Assembly (NCBI GenBank): GCA_038138145.1
Contig: JAYQDD010000003.1
Location: forward strand, 175,733 to 239,732
Length of the DNA stretch: 64,000 nt
Reading direction: 5' to 3'
From: UBA3537 sp038138145
GTDB lineage: Bacteria > Bacteroidota > Bacteroidia > Flavobacteriales > Flavobacteriaceae
Made by a program: the position numbers and the translations under genes. This document shows, piece by piece, positions 1 through 8,195 of the stretch; the first letter of the stretch is position 1, and each line of letters begins with the position of its first letter. A model generated the notes under the pieces. It made no database searches and had not been told where the DNA came from. It saw nothing but the letters and a program-made list of their open reading frames with translations.

Positions 1-825
1 CCACCATTTATTGACGTCACTACATCTAGAGAAGAGTATGTCTACATCGATAAAAATGGATTGTTAGACCGTAAAATCACTCGAATGCGGCCAGGAACTT
101 TGGGTATTTGTGCGGCGATAAAACACAAATACAACATAGATACAGTCCCTCATGTTTTGTGTGGGGGATTTACAAAAGAAGAAACAGAATATCTTCTGGT
201 AGATTGTCATTATTTAGGAATTGATAATGTCATGGCATTACGGGGCGATGCCATGAGTCATCAAAAATATTTTGAACCTACTCGTGGAGGGCATAGCTAT
301 GCAAAAGAATTGGTGGATCAGATTCAGAATTTGAATAAAGGAAAATATTTGCACGATGTTTCAGAAGTAGATCACAAATCAAATTTTTGTATAGGCGTTG
401 CAGGATATCCCGAAAAACACATTGAAGCTCCTTCATTACAAACAGATTTAAAGCGTTTGAAAGAAAAAGTAGATGCTGGAGCAGATTATGTAGTAACTCA
501 AATGTTTTTTGACAATAAAAAATACTTCGAATTTGTTGCTGCTGCTCGTGCTGAGAAAATTGACGTTCCTATTATTCCTGGACTCAAACCCATATCTACA
601 CTCAAACATCTTCAACTTTTGCCACAAGCATTCAAGGTAGACTTGCCAGAACCGCTTATTGAAGCTGTTTCGTCTTGTCAAAACAACAAAGCTGTTCGCC
701 AAGTTGGTATTGAGTGGTGTATTGAACAATCCAAAGAACTTTTAGAAGCAAACGTTCCCGTATTGCACTATTATTCCATGGGTAAAAGTGATAATATCAA
801 AGCTATTTTTTCTGCCTTAAAGTGA
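1..825 (+). CDS. metF: Methylenetetrahydrofolate reductase, 5'-truncated by window edge
   Basis: Reduces 5,10-methylene-THF to 5-methyl-THF for methionine synthesis, using FAD in the cytoplasm. The reading frame is open from base 1 (PPFIDVTTSREEY...), so the N-terminal strand and roughly the first 45 residues lie outside the window. The visible part carries the family hallmarks: IDVTTSREE near the folate site, RMRPGTLGICAAI, the segment VMALRGD, and the late segment DYVVTQMFFDN followed by PIIPGLKPI. The protein ends normally with TGA at 825. An internal TTG at 61 is not the start, because conserved sequence continues upstream of it. A short AT-rich palindrome follows the stop. Confidence 0.95.
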   Translation, partial: PPFIDVTTSREEYVYIDKNGLLDRKITRMRPGTLGICAAIKHKYNIDTVPHVLCGGFTKEETEYLLVDCHYLGIDNVMALRGDAMSHQKYFEPTRGGHSYAKELVDQIQNLNKGKYLHDVSEVDHKSNFCIGVAGYPEKHIEAPSLQTDLKRLKEKVDAGADYVVTQMFFDNKKYFEFVAAARAEKIDVPIIPGLKPISTLKHLQLLPQAFKVDLPEPLIEAVSSCQNNKAVRQVGIEWCIEQSKELLEANVPVLHYYSMGKSDNIKAIFSALK

Positions 826-832
826 TGCTACG

Positions 833-850
833 AACTAAATTAATTTAGTT
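833..850. terminator. AT-rich palindrome after metF, possible weak terminator
   Basis: AACTAAATTAATTTAGTT is a perfect 18-base palindrome 7 bases after the metF stop and is followed by more T residues. The stem is all A/T apart from one pair, so termination would be weak. It might equally be chance in AT-rich DNA. Confidence 0.3.
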
Positions 851-887
851 TTAACTTAAATTCTCAGAGCAATATATTTTATATGCG

Positions 888-895
888 TAATTTTG
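888..895 (+). promoter_or_regulatory. -7 box (TAATTTTG) for polyprenyl synthase gene
   Basis: TAATTTTG matches the Bacteroidetes -7 consensus TAnnTTTG and lies 16 bases before the TTG start at 912. No good TTTG -33 element is seen at the right spacing, so this is a tentative call. Confidence 0.35.
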
Positions 896-911
896 CCAAA
901 AATTACAGCAC

Positions 912-1889
912 TTGAAAATCATTGAACGCATAAAACAACCCATCAGCTATGAGATGGAACTTTTCGAAAAAAAGTTTCGCCTTTCGATGTCTAGTAAAGT
1001 TGCTTTGCTTAACCGAATCACACATTACATTGTCAATCGAAAAGGAAAACAAATGCGTCCAATGTTTGTTTTTCTTACTGCAAAAATGGTGTCCAATGGT
1101 CAAATCAATGAACGTACCTTTCGTGGGGCCTCTGTTATAGAATTGATACATACCGCAACTTTGGTGCACGACGATGTGGTAGACGATAGTAACCATCGCC
1201 GTGGTTTTTTTTCCATAAATGCCTTATGGAAAAATAAAATTGCAGTATTGGTCGGCGATTTCCTCTTGTCCAAAGGATTACTTTTTTGTATTGATAATAA
1301 TGATTTTGATTTACTTAAAATAATTTCTGTTGCTGTTCGTGAAATGAGTGAGGGGGAGTTACTTCAAATAGAAAAAGCACGAAAATTGGACATCACCGAA
1401 GAGGTGTATTACGAAATTATTCGTCAAAAAACAGCCACCCTTATTGCGGCATGTTGTAGTCTTGGTGCTGCCTCAGTCAAACCGCACTCAAATGAGGTTG
1501 AAACCATGAGAAAATTTGGCGAACTTATAGGGATGGCCTTTCAAATCAAAGACGATTTATTTGACTACGGTAATGAAAAAATTGGAAAACCCACAGGAAT
1601 AGATATCAAAGAACAAAAAATGACACTTCCTTTGATTTATGTGCTAAATAATTCTTCAAAAAAAGAGCAGGATTGGCTCATCAATTCCATCAAAAATCAC
1701 AACAAAAATGCAAAACGCGTAAAAGAAGTTATTGCCTTCGTGAAGAAAAAAGGCGGATTAGATTACGCCGTTTCAAAGATGAAACAATTTCAAAAAGAAG
1801 CCCTTGAGCTCATTGAAACTTATCCGAAATCAGAATACAAAGACGCCCTTATTTTGATGGTTAACTATGTTATTGACCGCAATAAATAG
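912..1889 (+). CDS. Trans-polyprenyl diphosphate synthase
   Basis: Condenses isopentenyl diphosphate with an allylic primer to make a long-chain polyprenyl diphosphate, probably the menaquinone side chain. At 325 aa it has normal family length. It shows GKQMRP at 45-50, the first Asp-rich motif DDVVDD at 87-92 and the second, DDLFD, at 214-218, all intact. The start is TTG at 912. This is the first codon of the conserved frame, and a -7 box lies just upstream. Octaprenyl versus heptaprenyl product length cannot be read from the sequence, so no gene symbol is given. It is followed by dnaG on the same strand after 99 bases. Confidence 0.92.
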   Translation: MKIIERIKQPISYEMELFEKKFRLSMSSKVALLNRITHYIVNRKGKQMRPMFVFLTAKMVSNGQINERTFRGASVIELIHTATLVHDDVVDDSNHRRGFFSINALWKNKIAVLVGDFLLSKGLLFCIDNNDFDLLKIISVAVREMSEGELLQIEKARKLDITEEVYYEIIRQKTATLIAACCSLGAASVKPHSNEVETMRKFGELIGMAFQIKDDLFDYGNEKIGKPTGIDIKEQKMTLPLIYVLNNSSKKEQDWLINSIKNHNKNAKRVKEVIAFVKKKGGLDYAVSKMKQFQKEALELIETYPKSEYKDALILMVNYVIDRNK

Positions 1890-1988
1890 TATTACAACCT
1901 AAGGCAAACGTATTTTTTCTTTTTACTTGTGAAGATTTTATATCTTTACAATTCGACAAATTTTTATTCATTAAATAAGTCCATTTAA

Positions 1989-3944
1989 TTGATAGCAAAA
2001 ACAACCATAGATCAAGTGTTCGATAGAGCTCGTGTAGAGGAGGTCATTGGGGATTTCGTACAATTAAAAAAAGCGGGAAGTAATTTCAAGGGGCTTAGTC
2101 CTTTTAGCGAAGAGCGTACACCCAGTTTTATGGTTTCTCCAGTAAAACAAATTTGGAAAGATTTTTCTACAGGTAAAGGCGGAACAGTGGTTTCTTTCTT
2201 AATGGAACACGAGCATTTTACCTATCCTGAAGCCATTAAATATTTGGCCAAAAAATACAACATTGAAATTGAAGAAACCGTCCAGTCTGATGCCGAAAAA
2301 GAAGCTGCAGGTGAACGAGAAAGCATGTACTTGGTGAGTGCATATGCCAATACGTATTTTCAAAACATACTGCACAAAACCGATGCAGGAAAAGCCATTG
2401 GTTTAAGTTATTTTAAGGAACGTGGGTTTACAGATGATACCATCAAAAAATTCCAATTAGGATATTCTACAGATGAGTGGAGTGGACTCACCGATGCGGC
2501 TGTAAAGAAGGGATATCAACTAAAATATTTAGAAAAAACAGGGCTAACAATTGTCAAAGAAGAAAAACAATTTGATCGATTCAAGGGCCGAGTGATGTTT
2601 CCTATACACAGCATGTCTGGGCGCGTTTTGGGATTTGGGGGACGTATTTTGGCGAAAAATGAAAAAGCAGCCAAATATCTAAATTCTCCTGAAAGTGATA
2701 TTTACCACAAAAGCAAAGTGCTTTATGGGATTTATTATGCCAAACAAGCCATTGCCAAAGAAGATAATTGCTATTTGGTTGAGGGCTATACTGATGTGAT
2801 TCAATTTCATCAAACAGGCATCAAAAATGTAGTGTCTTCTTCGGGAACTGCTTTAACTTCAGATCAAATTCGCCTAATCAATCGTCTAACCAAAAACATT
2901 ACCGTACTTTTTGATGGCGATGCGGCTGGGATTCGTGCCTCACTTCGTGGTATCGATTTGATTTTGGAGCAAGGGATGAATGTAAAAGTCTGTACATTTC
3001 CAGAGGGTGAGGACCCCGATAGTTTTGCCAAACAGAACACACTTGAAGAACTGCAAAAGTATTTAAAAGAAAATGCAAAAGACTTTATTGCCTACAAAGC
3101 TTCGTTGCTTATGGAGGAAGCAAACAACGACCCCATTGCTAAGGCAGAGTTGATTCGTGATATGGTGACCAGCATCTCCAAAATCAACGATCAAATCAAA
3201 CAAGAACTTTACATTCGCGAATGTGCCAGAATTATGGACATCAGCGAGGAAGTTCTCTTTAGTACATTGGCGCAAATGAGTAAAAAAGCGCAATTAGATG
3301 CCACTAAAACTGCACAAAAGCAAAAGAAAGCGTTTGACGTTGTAAAAGCGACAACACCTGCCAAAAAGGTCGATGTTCAATATGAATTAGAACAAAAAAT
3401 CATCGAAATTTTGTTGTTGTATGGTAGCCGATCTGAAGATTTTGAAGATTTAATTTTAAAAGAGAATGAAGATGGTGATTTGGTTCTTGAACCCGTGATT
3501 CATAAAGCAAAAGTTTTTGAAAAAATTTACTTGGACCTACAAGAAGATGAAATGCAATTTGGGAATGAAAACTTTAAAATTATTTATTACCTGATTATTG
3601 ATTATTTGAATCAAAATGAAACGTTCAGTATAGAAAATTTCATGCATGAACTCGATCCAAAGTTGATTCCTTTCGTTTCTGATATCTTGATGAATGACGA
3701 GCGGTATAGACTACACAATTGGGAAAAAAATAATATTTTTCCAAAACGAAAGGATTTCAATGTAGCGCAATTGGTCAGTGAAACTATATTGAATTTACGT
3801 TGTTTTTTAATCGATCAAAAAGTGAATGAGTTTAGGGCAACTACTCACGAAAATTCATCGGATCATACTAGTATTTTGGAAGACGTCTTGAATTATTCTA
3901 ACCTCAAAAGGTTACTTTCAAGAAAACTCGACAGAGTGCTTTAG
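1989..3944 (+). CDS. dnaG: DNA primase DnaG with no zinc ligands
   Basis: Makes RNA primers at the replication fork. At 651 aa it has the bacterial primase layout: an N-terminal CHC2-like domain (about 1-100), the RNA polymerase domain with Toprim motifs EGYTDV (265-270) and LFDGD (307-311), and a C-terminal helicase-binding part. The oddity is that all four zinc ligands are replaced. Ser37 and Ser40 stand for the first Cys and His (GLSPFS), and Asp58 and Thr61 for the last two Cys (KDFSTGKGG). The surrounding fold residues (TPSFMVSP, GKGG) are kept. The start is TTG at 1989. The 3' end overlaps the convergent response regulator gene by 4 bases. Confidence 0.95.
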   Translation: MIAKTTIDQVFDRARVEEVIGDFVQLKKAGSNFKGLSPFSEERTPSFMVSPVKQIWKDFSTGKGGTVVSFLMEHEHFTYPEAIKYLAKKYNIEIEETVQSDAEKEAAGERESMYLVSAYANTYFQNILHKTDAGKAIGLSYFKERGFTDDTIKKFQLGYSTDEWSGLTDAAVKKGYQLKYLEKTGLTIVKEEKQFDRFKGRVMFPIHSMSGRVLGFGGRILAKNEKAAKYLNSPESDIYHKSKVLYGIYYAKQAIAKEDNCYLVEGYTDVIQFHQTGIKNVVSSSGTALTSDQIRLINRLTKNITVLFDGDAAGIRASLRGIDLILEQGMNVKVCTFPEGEDPDSFAKQNTLEELQKYLKENAKDFIAYKASLLMEEANNDPIAKAELIRDMVTSISKINDQIKQELYIRECARIMDISEEVLFSTLAQMSKKAQLDATKTAQKQKKAFDVVKATTPAKKVDVQYELEQKIIEILLLYGSRSEDFEDLILKENEDGDLVLEPVIHKAKVFEKIYLDLQEDEMQFGNENFKIIYYLIIDYLNQNETFSIENFMHELDPKLIPFVSDILMNDERYRLHNWEKNNIFPKRKDFNVAQLVSETILNLRCFLIDQKVNEFRATTHENSSDHTSILEDVLNYSNLKRLLSRKLDRVL

Positions 3945-4561
3945 TATTTTTGTCGACCTAAATCAATTAAAGAAATTAAATTGGTTACATTTAATTTTTT
4001 CATTAGTCGAGACTTATAGGTGCTCACTGTTTTTGGGTTGATGTTTAGTTCTTTTGCGATTTCATTGTTTTTCTTTCCATTGCAAATCAGCTTCAAAACT
4101 TCAATTTCACGAACAGAAAGCTTTTGATACAAATCTGTATCGTTTTGATTTTTAGCAAAAGTTAGTTTCTGCGCCATGGTATTTGTAACGTACATTCCCC
4201 CTTTATATACTTTTAAGATGGCTTTTTTGATGGTGTTTGTTGTTGCTGATTTTGATAAAAACCCTGATGCACCAGCCCTTATTCCACTTGTTGCATAAAT
4301 ATTTTCTGGCTGAGCAGTAAAAATTATCACTCGAACATTGTTATAATTTTTTTTAATGGTTCTTAAAATCGTGATTCCATTTTTGTCGGGCAAATCCATG
4401 GACATCAATACAAGGTCTACATTTCCTTTTTTTAAGTAATTGATGAGTTGCTTAGCCGTATTGGCCGTACTCACAATTTTGATATCGTTGGAGTTTTCAA
4501 AAAGCATTCGGATTCCATAATTTACAATCGGTTGATGATCTGCTATAAGAACCCTTATCAT
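3941..4561 (-). CDS. LuxR/NarL-type response regulator with Ser at the phospho-acceptor site
   Basis: A 206-aa cytoplasmic regulator with an N-terminal receiver domain (about 1-120) and a C-terminal LuxR helix-turn-helix (about 145-205, LSVREIEVLKLICNGKKN, then ELNINPKTVSTYKSRL). In the receiver the switch residues T (IIFTAQP) and K (FLSKSAT) are present. However, the position of the phospho-acceptor Asp, four residues before the Pro of the DLP motif, is Ser54 (codon TCC in LMSMDLP). The N-terminal acidic pair is reduced to Asp-His (IADHQP). It starts 3 bases after the nadE stop, so the two are probably co-transcribed. No histidine kinase is nearby. DNA binding is likely, but conventional phosphorylation control is doubtful. 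Confidence 0.85.
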   Translation of the reverse strand: MIRVLIADHQPIVNYGIRMLFENSNDIKIVSTANTAKQLINYLKKGNVDLVLMSMDLPDKNGITILRTIKKNYNNVRVIIFTAQPENIYATSGIRAGASGFLSKSATTNTIKKAILKVYKGGMYVTNTMAQKLTFAKNQNDTDLYQKLSVREIEVLKLICNGKKNNEIAKELNINPKTVSTYKSRLMKKLNVTNLISLIDLGRQKY

Positions 4562-4564
4562 GAC

Positions 4565-5356
4565 TTATTGTTTCAAAGTTTCTGGAATCATACACACTGG
4601 AATTGGATTCATTTTGTGTGCATTGGCGGTATTGAATCGGTTAAAAATTGCAAAAACTTCTTTGTTTCTACCTTCAAAATCGTTCTCATTTTTGCCTTCA
4701 TTTTTCATGTTCATGGCCCACTCTAATTCGTCATATGTTGCGCCAATCTGCGCCTCATCAGTACGTGCATCACCAAACAAACCATCGCTTGGCGCTGCCT
4801 CCATAATGCTTTTAGGAACTTTTAGCCTTGCGCCTAAAGCATAAACTTCGGATTTTAATAAATCGGCAATTGGACTCAAATCTACACCACCATCACCATA
4901 TTTTGTATAAAAACCAACCCCGAAATCTTCAACTTTATTTCCTGTACCTGCTACTAGATATCCGTTCAATCCAGCGTAATAATATAAGGTGGTCATACGC
5001 AGGCGGGCACGGGTGTTGGCAAGTGCCATATCAACTGTTTTTTGATCCTTAATGGTGTCCACTTCAGCTTTTAACGATTCGAATACGGGGGTTAAATCTA
5101 CTCGTGTAGAACGTACATTGGAAAAGTTATTTTTTAAAAAATGGATGTGTTCTTGAGCGCGGCTGACATGGTTTTCGTTTTGATGTATGGGCATTTCCAA
5201 ACACAATACCTCCAAGCCAGTATGCGCACATAGCGTTGAGGTTACGGCTGAATCAACACCCCCAGAAACACCAACCACAAATCCTTTAATTCCAGCCTTA
5301 TCAGCATAGTTTTTTAACCAATCTGTAATGTGCTTCACGACGGCGTTTGTCTTCAT
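4565..5356 (-). CDS. nadE: NH3-dependent NAD+ synthetase
   Basis: Amidates nicotinic acid adenine dinucleotide to NAD+ with ATP and ammonia, in the cytoplasm. At 263 aa it is the short, ammonia-dependent form without a glutaminase domain. The ATP-pyrophosphatase P-loop SGGVDS is at 31-36, and the later signature segments KVEDFGVGFYTKYGDGGVDLSP and DGLFGDARTDE are intact. ATG at 5356 is the start. A TATTTTTG -7 box is placed 30-37 bases upstream. The response regulator gene follows after 3 bases. Confidence 0.95.
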   Translation of the reverse strand: MKTNAVVKHITDWLKNYADKAGIKGFVVGVSGGVDSAVTSTLCAHTGLEVLCLEMPIHQNENHVSRAQEHIHFLKNNFSNVRSTRVDLTPVFESLKAEVDTIKDQKTVDMALANTRARLRMTTLYYYAGLNGYLVAGTGNKVEDFGVGFYTKYGDGGVDLSPIADLLKSEVYALGARLKVPKSIMEAAPSDGLFGDARTDEAQIGATYDELEWAMNMKNEGKNENDFEGRNKEVFAIFNRFNTANAHKMNPIPVCMIPETLKQ

Positions 5357-5385
5357 CTATTTTGTTATAATTTATGGATGATGTA

Positions 5386-5419
5386 CAAAAATAAACTATT
5401 CCATTCATCTTTGAAACAA
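5386..5419 (-). promoter_or_regulatory. Candidate nadE promoter
   Basis: On the minus strand, TATTTTTG (5393-5386) fits the Bacteroidetes -7 consensus TAnnTTTG. A TTG (5419-5417) sits 23 bases further upstream as a possible -33 element. Predicted transcription would start near 5382, about 26 bases before the ATG. The spacing is at the long end, so confidence is modest. Confidence 0.35.
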
Positions 5420-5543
5420 TTTGACTCAGATTAGCAAAAATTTAAAATTCAATTAACATTTTGATTTGTATGGGGTGCTACGTTTTTTTGTCTTAACCCT
5501 TTTCATTTTGATGCTCTAAGTGTTCCATTAGCATGATATTAAT

Positions 5544-5551
5544 TACCTTTG
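5544..5551 (+). promoter_or_regulatory. -7 box (TACCTTTG) for gldBC
   Basis: TACCTTTG is an exact TAnnTTTG match. It lies inside the would-be N-terminal extension of GldB that begins at ATG 5533, so it argues for translation from ATG 5575 with a leader of about 20 bases. Confidence 0.5.
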
Positions 5552-5574
5552 TACAAGAATTTTCAAAAAGAAAA

Positions 5575-6561
5575 ATGGTTTTTAAATATCGTTTGTATTC
5601 AAAACATTGTATTGTTCTTAGCACCCTTATTCTGGGGCTTTTAATATCATGTGATAGAAAATCAAAGCTTGAAAAAGAAATTGAAGCCCTTCCGATGGAA
5701 TTAAAAGTAGAACGATTTGATCAAGCTTTTATGAAAATCACTAAAGAAACACTCCCATATTATAAAAAGCCTTATCCTTTTTTGTTTCCAGAACACATTT
5801 CTGATTCTGTATTATTGGAACGCACAAAGGACCCCATTCAAAAGTTGATTCAAAAATCAGTGGATAGCGTATTTTCAGATTTTGAACCTACAGAAGCAGA
5901 CATAAAGGCGCTGTTCAAACACATTAAATATTACAATCCTTCATTTAAGAAACCACGTGTCATCACGGTTTTTTCAGATGTAGATTACCGTAATAAAGTC
6001 ATAGTTACCGATTCTATTGTGCTCATTGGAATTGATAATTATTTGGGTGCTGATCACGAATTTTATGCTAGTTTTTACAAATACATCAGAAAAAATTTAA
6101 AGAAAGATCAGATTGTAATGGATCTTGCGGATGCTTATGCATCTCGTTTTTTGAATCAACCAAGGCGTTATACCTTTTTGGAAGAATTGATTTATCAGGG
6201 CAAAAAACTATACTTAAAAGATCTTTGGATACCAACCGCTGAAGATACTACAAAAATAGGGTACACTTCTGATGAACTTTTATGGACTCAAGAGAACGAA
6301 TTTTACATTTGGCAGTATTTTGTGGAAAACGAATTGTTGTACAGTACCGATGATAAACTTGTTGGACGTTTTATTGCACAAGCCCCTTTTTCGCGTTTCA
6401 ATTTGGAACTCGATAGCGAATCGCCAGGTGCAATAGGACAATACATCGGTTGGCAAATCGTTCGTTCGTATATGGAAAATAACCCCACATCGCTCCTACA
6501 AATGCTTCAAATGGATGCACAAACAATTTTTAATAAAGCAAAATACAAACCCAAAAAATAA
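5575..6561 (+). CDS. gldB: Gliding motility lipoprotein GldB
   Basis: GldB is one of the lipoproteins needed for flavobacterial gliding; its biochemical role is not established. From ATG 5575 the protein is 328 aa with a type II signal peptide (hydrophobic run CIVLSTLILGLL, then the lipobox ISCD). Typical GldB segments follow, such as MELKVERFDQAF and GQYIGWQIVRSYMENNP near the end. An in-frame ATG at 5533 would add 14 polar residues before the signal peptide, and a -7 box lies within that stretch, so 5575 is preferred. The TAATG junction couples it to gldC. Confidence 0.9.
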   Translation: MVFKYRLYSKHCIVLSTLILGLLISCDRKSKLEKEIEALPMELKVERFDQAFMKITKETLPYYKKPYPFLFPEHISDSVLLERTKDPIQKLIQKSVDSVFSDFEPTEADIKALFKHIKYYNPSFKKPRVITVFSDVDYRNKVIVTDSIVLIGIDNYLGADHEFYASFYKYIRKNLKKDQIVMDLADAYASRFLNQPRRYTFLEELIYQGKKLYLKDLWIPTAEDTTKIGYTSDELLWTQENEFYIWQYFVENELLYSTDDKLVGRFIAQAPFSRFNLELDSESPGAIGQYIGWQIVRSYMENNPTSLLQMLQMDAQTIFNKAKYKPKK

Positions 6562-6899
6562 TGGCTAAAACACACACTTCAAAAATAGAATTGAATGTAG
6601 AATTGGATGAAAATCGCATTCCAGAAAAATTGTCATGGACTGCAGAAGATGGGGGAATTTCCAATGCAGAAGCTAAGGCCATTTTTCTTTCGGTTTGGGA
6701 CGCCAAAGCACAAGAATCGTTACGCATCGATTTGTGGACCAAAGACATGCCTGTTGATGAAATGAAACTGTTTTTTCATCAAACTTTTGTAGCGATGAGC
6801 GATACGTTTATGCGTGCTACACAGGACGAAAAAATGACAGCAACGATGAAAGATTTTTGTGCTTATTTTGCCGAAAAATTGGACTTAAAGAAAAGCTAA
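6561..6899 (+). CDS. gldC: Gliding motility protein GldC
   Basis: A 112-aa soluble protein with no signal peptide or membrane segment. It matches GldC, which enhances rather than being essential for gliding in flavobacteria (established for the family). Recognisable segments include SKIELNVELDENRIPEKLSW and AIFLSVWDAKAQESLRIDLW. Its ATG shares a base with the gldB stop codon (TAATG), which implies translational coupling. It converges on rodA with a 15-base gap and no visible terminator. Confidence 0.92.
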   Translation: MAKTHTSKIELNVELDENRIPEKLSWTAEDGGISNAEAKAIFLSVWDAKAQESLRIDLWTKDMPVDEMKLFFHQTFVAMSDTFMRATQDEKMTATMKDFCAYFAEKLDLKKS

Positions 6900-6914
6900 T
6901 TTTAAGCCAGTCCT

Positions 6915-8195
6915 TTACCAAACGTTTAGGCGATTGGCATCTAGTTTTAGAAAAATAAAAATCAAAATGGTAAAGGCCAATAGCCCTGACCCTCCGTAAC
7001 TAAAGAAGGGCAGCGGAATACCAATGGTGGGGATTAGTCCCATAACCATTCCTATATTGATTAAAAAATGCACAAAAATAATGGAGGCGACACCATAACC
7101 ATAGGCCCTGCTGAATTGAGACTTGTGGCGTTCGGCAAGAAATAAAATACGCCCAATCAAAACAACAAAAAGAACAACAACAACACTACTGCCTAAAAAC
7201 CCCCATTCTTCGGCAACAGTACTAAAAATATAATCGGTGTGTTGTTCAGGAACAAACTTTCCTTTGGTTCGCGTTCCTTCTTTAAATCCCTTGCCAGTCA
7301 AACCACCTGACCGTATAGCTTTTTCAGATTCATTGAGGTTGTACGAAATATTACGCCTCATGATTCTTAATTTTTCAGGGTCTTTTTCTAGCCGTAACCA
7401 AAGTTCAATTCGATCTTGTTGGTGTTTTTGCAACACGTTATCAAAACTCCATTCGGTTCCAAAACTTAGACCTGAACACACCATAAGCACCAATAGTGCA
7501 GTTGTCATTTTCTTTTTTTTGCGCTTGAACAAAAATTGATAAATCAGGAGAAAGCCCACAACAATACCTGTTACAAGAAGCGCAGAAAACCTTAGTGTAG
7601 CAACAGCAATAATTAAAAGCATAGCGCCAAAAAGAATATATTTTTGAGGAATTCCTTCTCTGTAAAACACAAAAATAAGCCCTGCAAAAACTAGCGTACT
7701 CCCTGCGTCATTTTGTAGTAAAATCAAAAGAGCCGGAACAACGACAATCAGTGCGGCTTGTAATTGATCCTTTACACTTTTGATATTGGTTTGCAAATCA
7801 CTTATATATTTGGCTACGGCTAAAGCTGTAGCACATTTTGCAAATTCACTGGGTTGTAAAGTAGCTCCACCAATTTCATACCAAGACAAGGCACCATTTA
7901 CTTTCTTTCCGAAAAGAAAAAGCCCAACAAGTGTCAGTACAGAAAGCAGATAAATTATACTTGCGAAGCGTTCATAAAATTTGGCGTCAATAGATAAAAT
8001 CAGTACGATAGAAATGAGCGAAAGACCAATAAATACAGCTTGTTTTCCATAGGGTGTAGACCAATCAAAATAAGAAATAAATGCCCCATCTGTAGCTGCA
8101 GAAACGATATTAAAATAACCAAACAATACAAGCGTCAAGTATATCAGTACGACCAACCAGTCTAATTGAAAGCTATGTGCACGGTTAAGGTTCAT
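6915..8195 (-). CDS. rodA: Rod-shape SEDS glycosyltransferase RodA
   Basis: Polymerises lipid II glycan strands in the elongasome, paired with PBP2. At 426 aa it has about 10 membrane segments and SEDS family signatures: GALSWYEIGGATLQPSEFAK early, ALLILLQNDAGSTLVF in the middle, and a C-terminal IGMVMGLIPTIGIPLPFFSYGG. The ATG overlaps the last base of the mrdA stop, so it is the distal gene of the mreB-mreC-mreD-mrdA-rodA operon. A RodA rather than FtsW identity is supported by this context. Confidence 0.95.
   Translation of the reverse strand: MNLNRAHSFQLDWLVVLIYLTLVLFGYFNIVSAATDGAFISYFDWSTPYGKQAVFIGLSLISIVLILSIDAKFYERFASIIYLLSVLTLVGLFLFGKKVNGALSWYEIGGATLQPSEFAKCATALAVAKYISDLQTNIKSVKDQLQAALIVVVPALLILLQNDAGSTLVFAGLIFVFYREGIPQKYILFGAMLLIIAVATLRFSALLVTGIVVGFLLIYQFLFKRKKKKMTTALLVLMVCSGLSFGTEWSFDNVLQKHQQDRIELWLRLEKDPEKLRIMRRNISYNLNESEKAIRSGGLTGKGFKEGTRTKGKFVPEQHTDYIFSTVAEEWGFLGSSVVVVLFVVLIGRILFLAERHKSQFSRAYGYGVASIIFVHFLINIGMVMGLIPTIGIPLPFFSYGGSGLLAFTILIFIFLKLDANRLNVW

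Noticed and set aside
5533..5574. Longer GldB start at ATG 5533
   Set aside because: It would place 14 polar residues before the lipoprotein signal, and an exact -7 box lies within the stretch.
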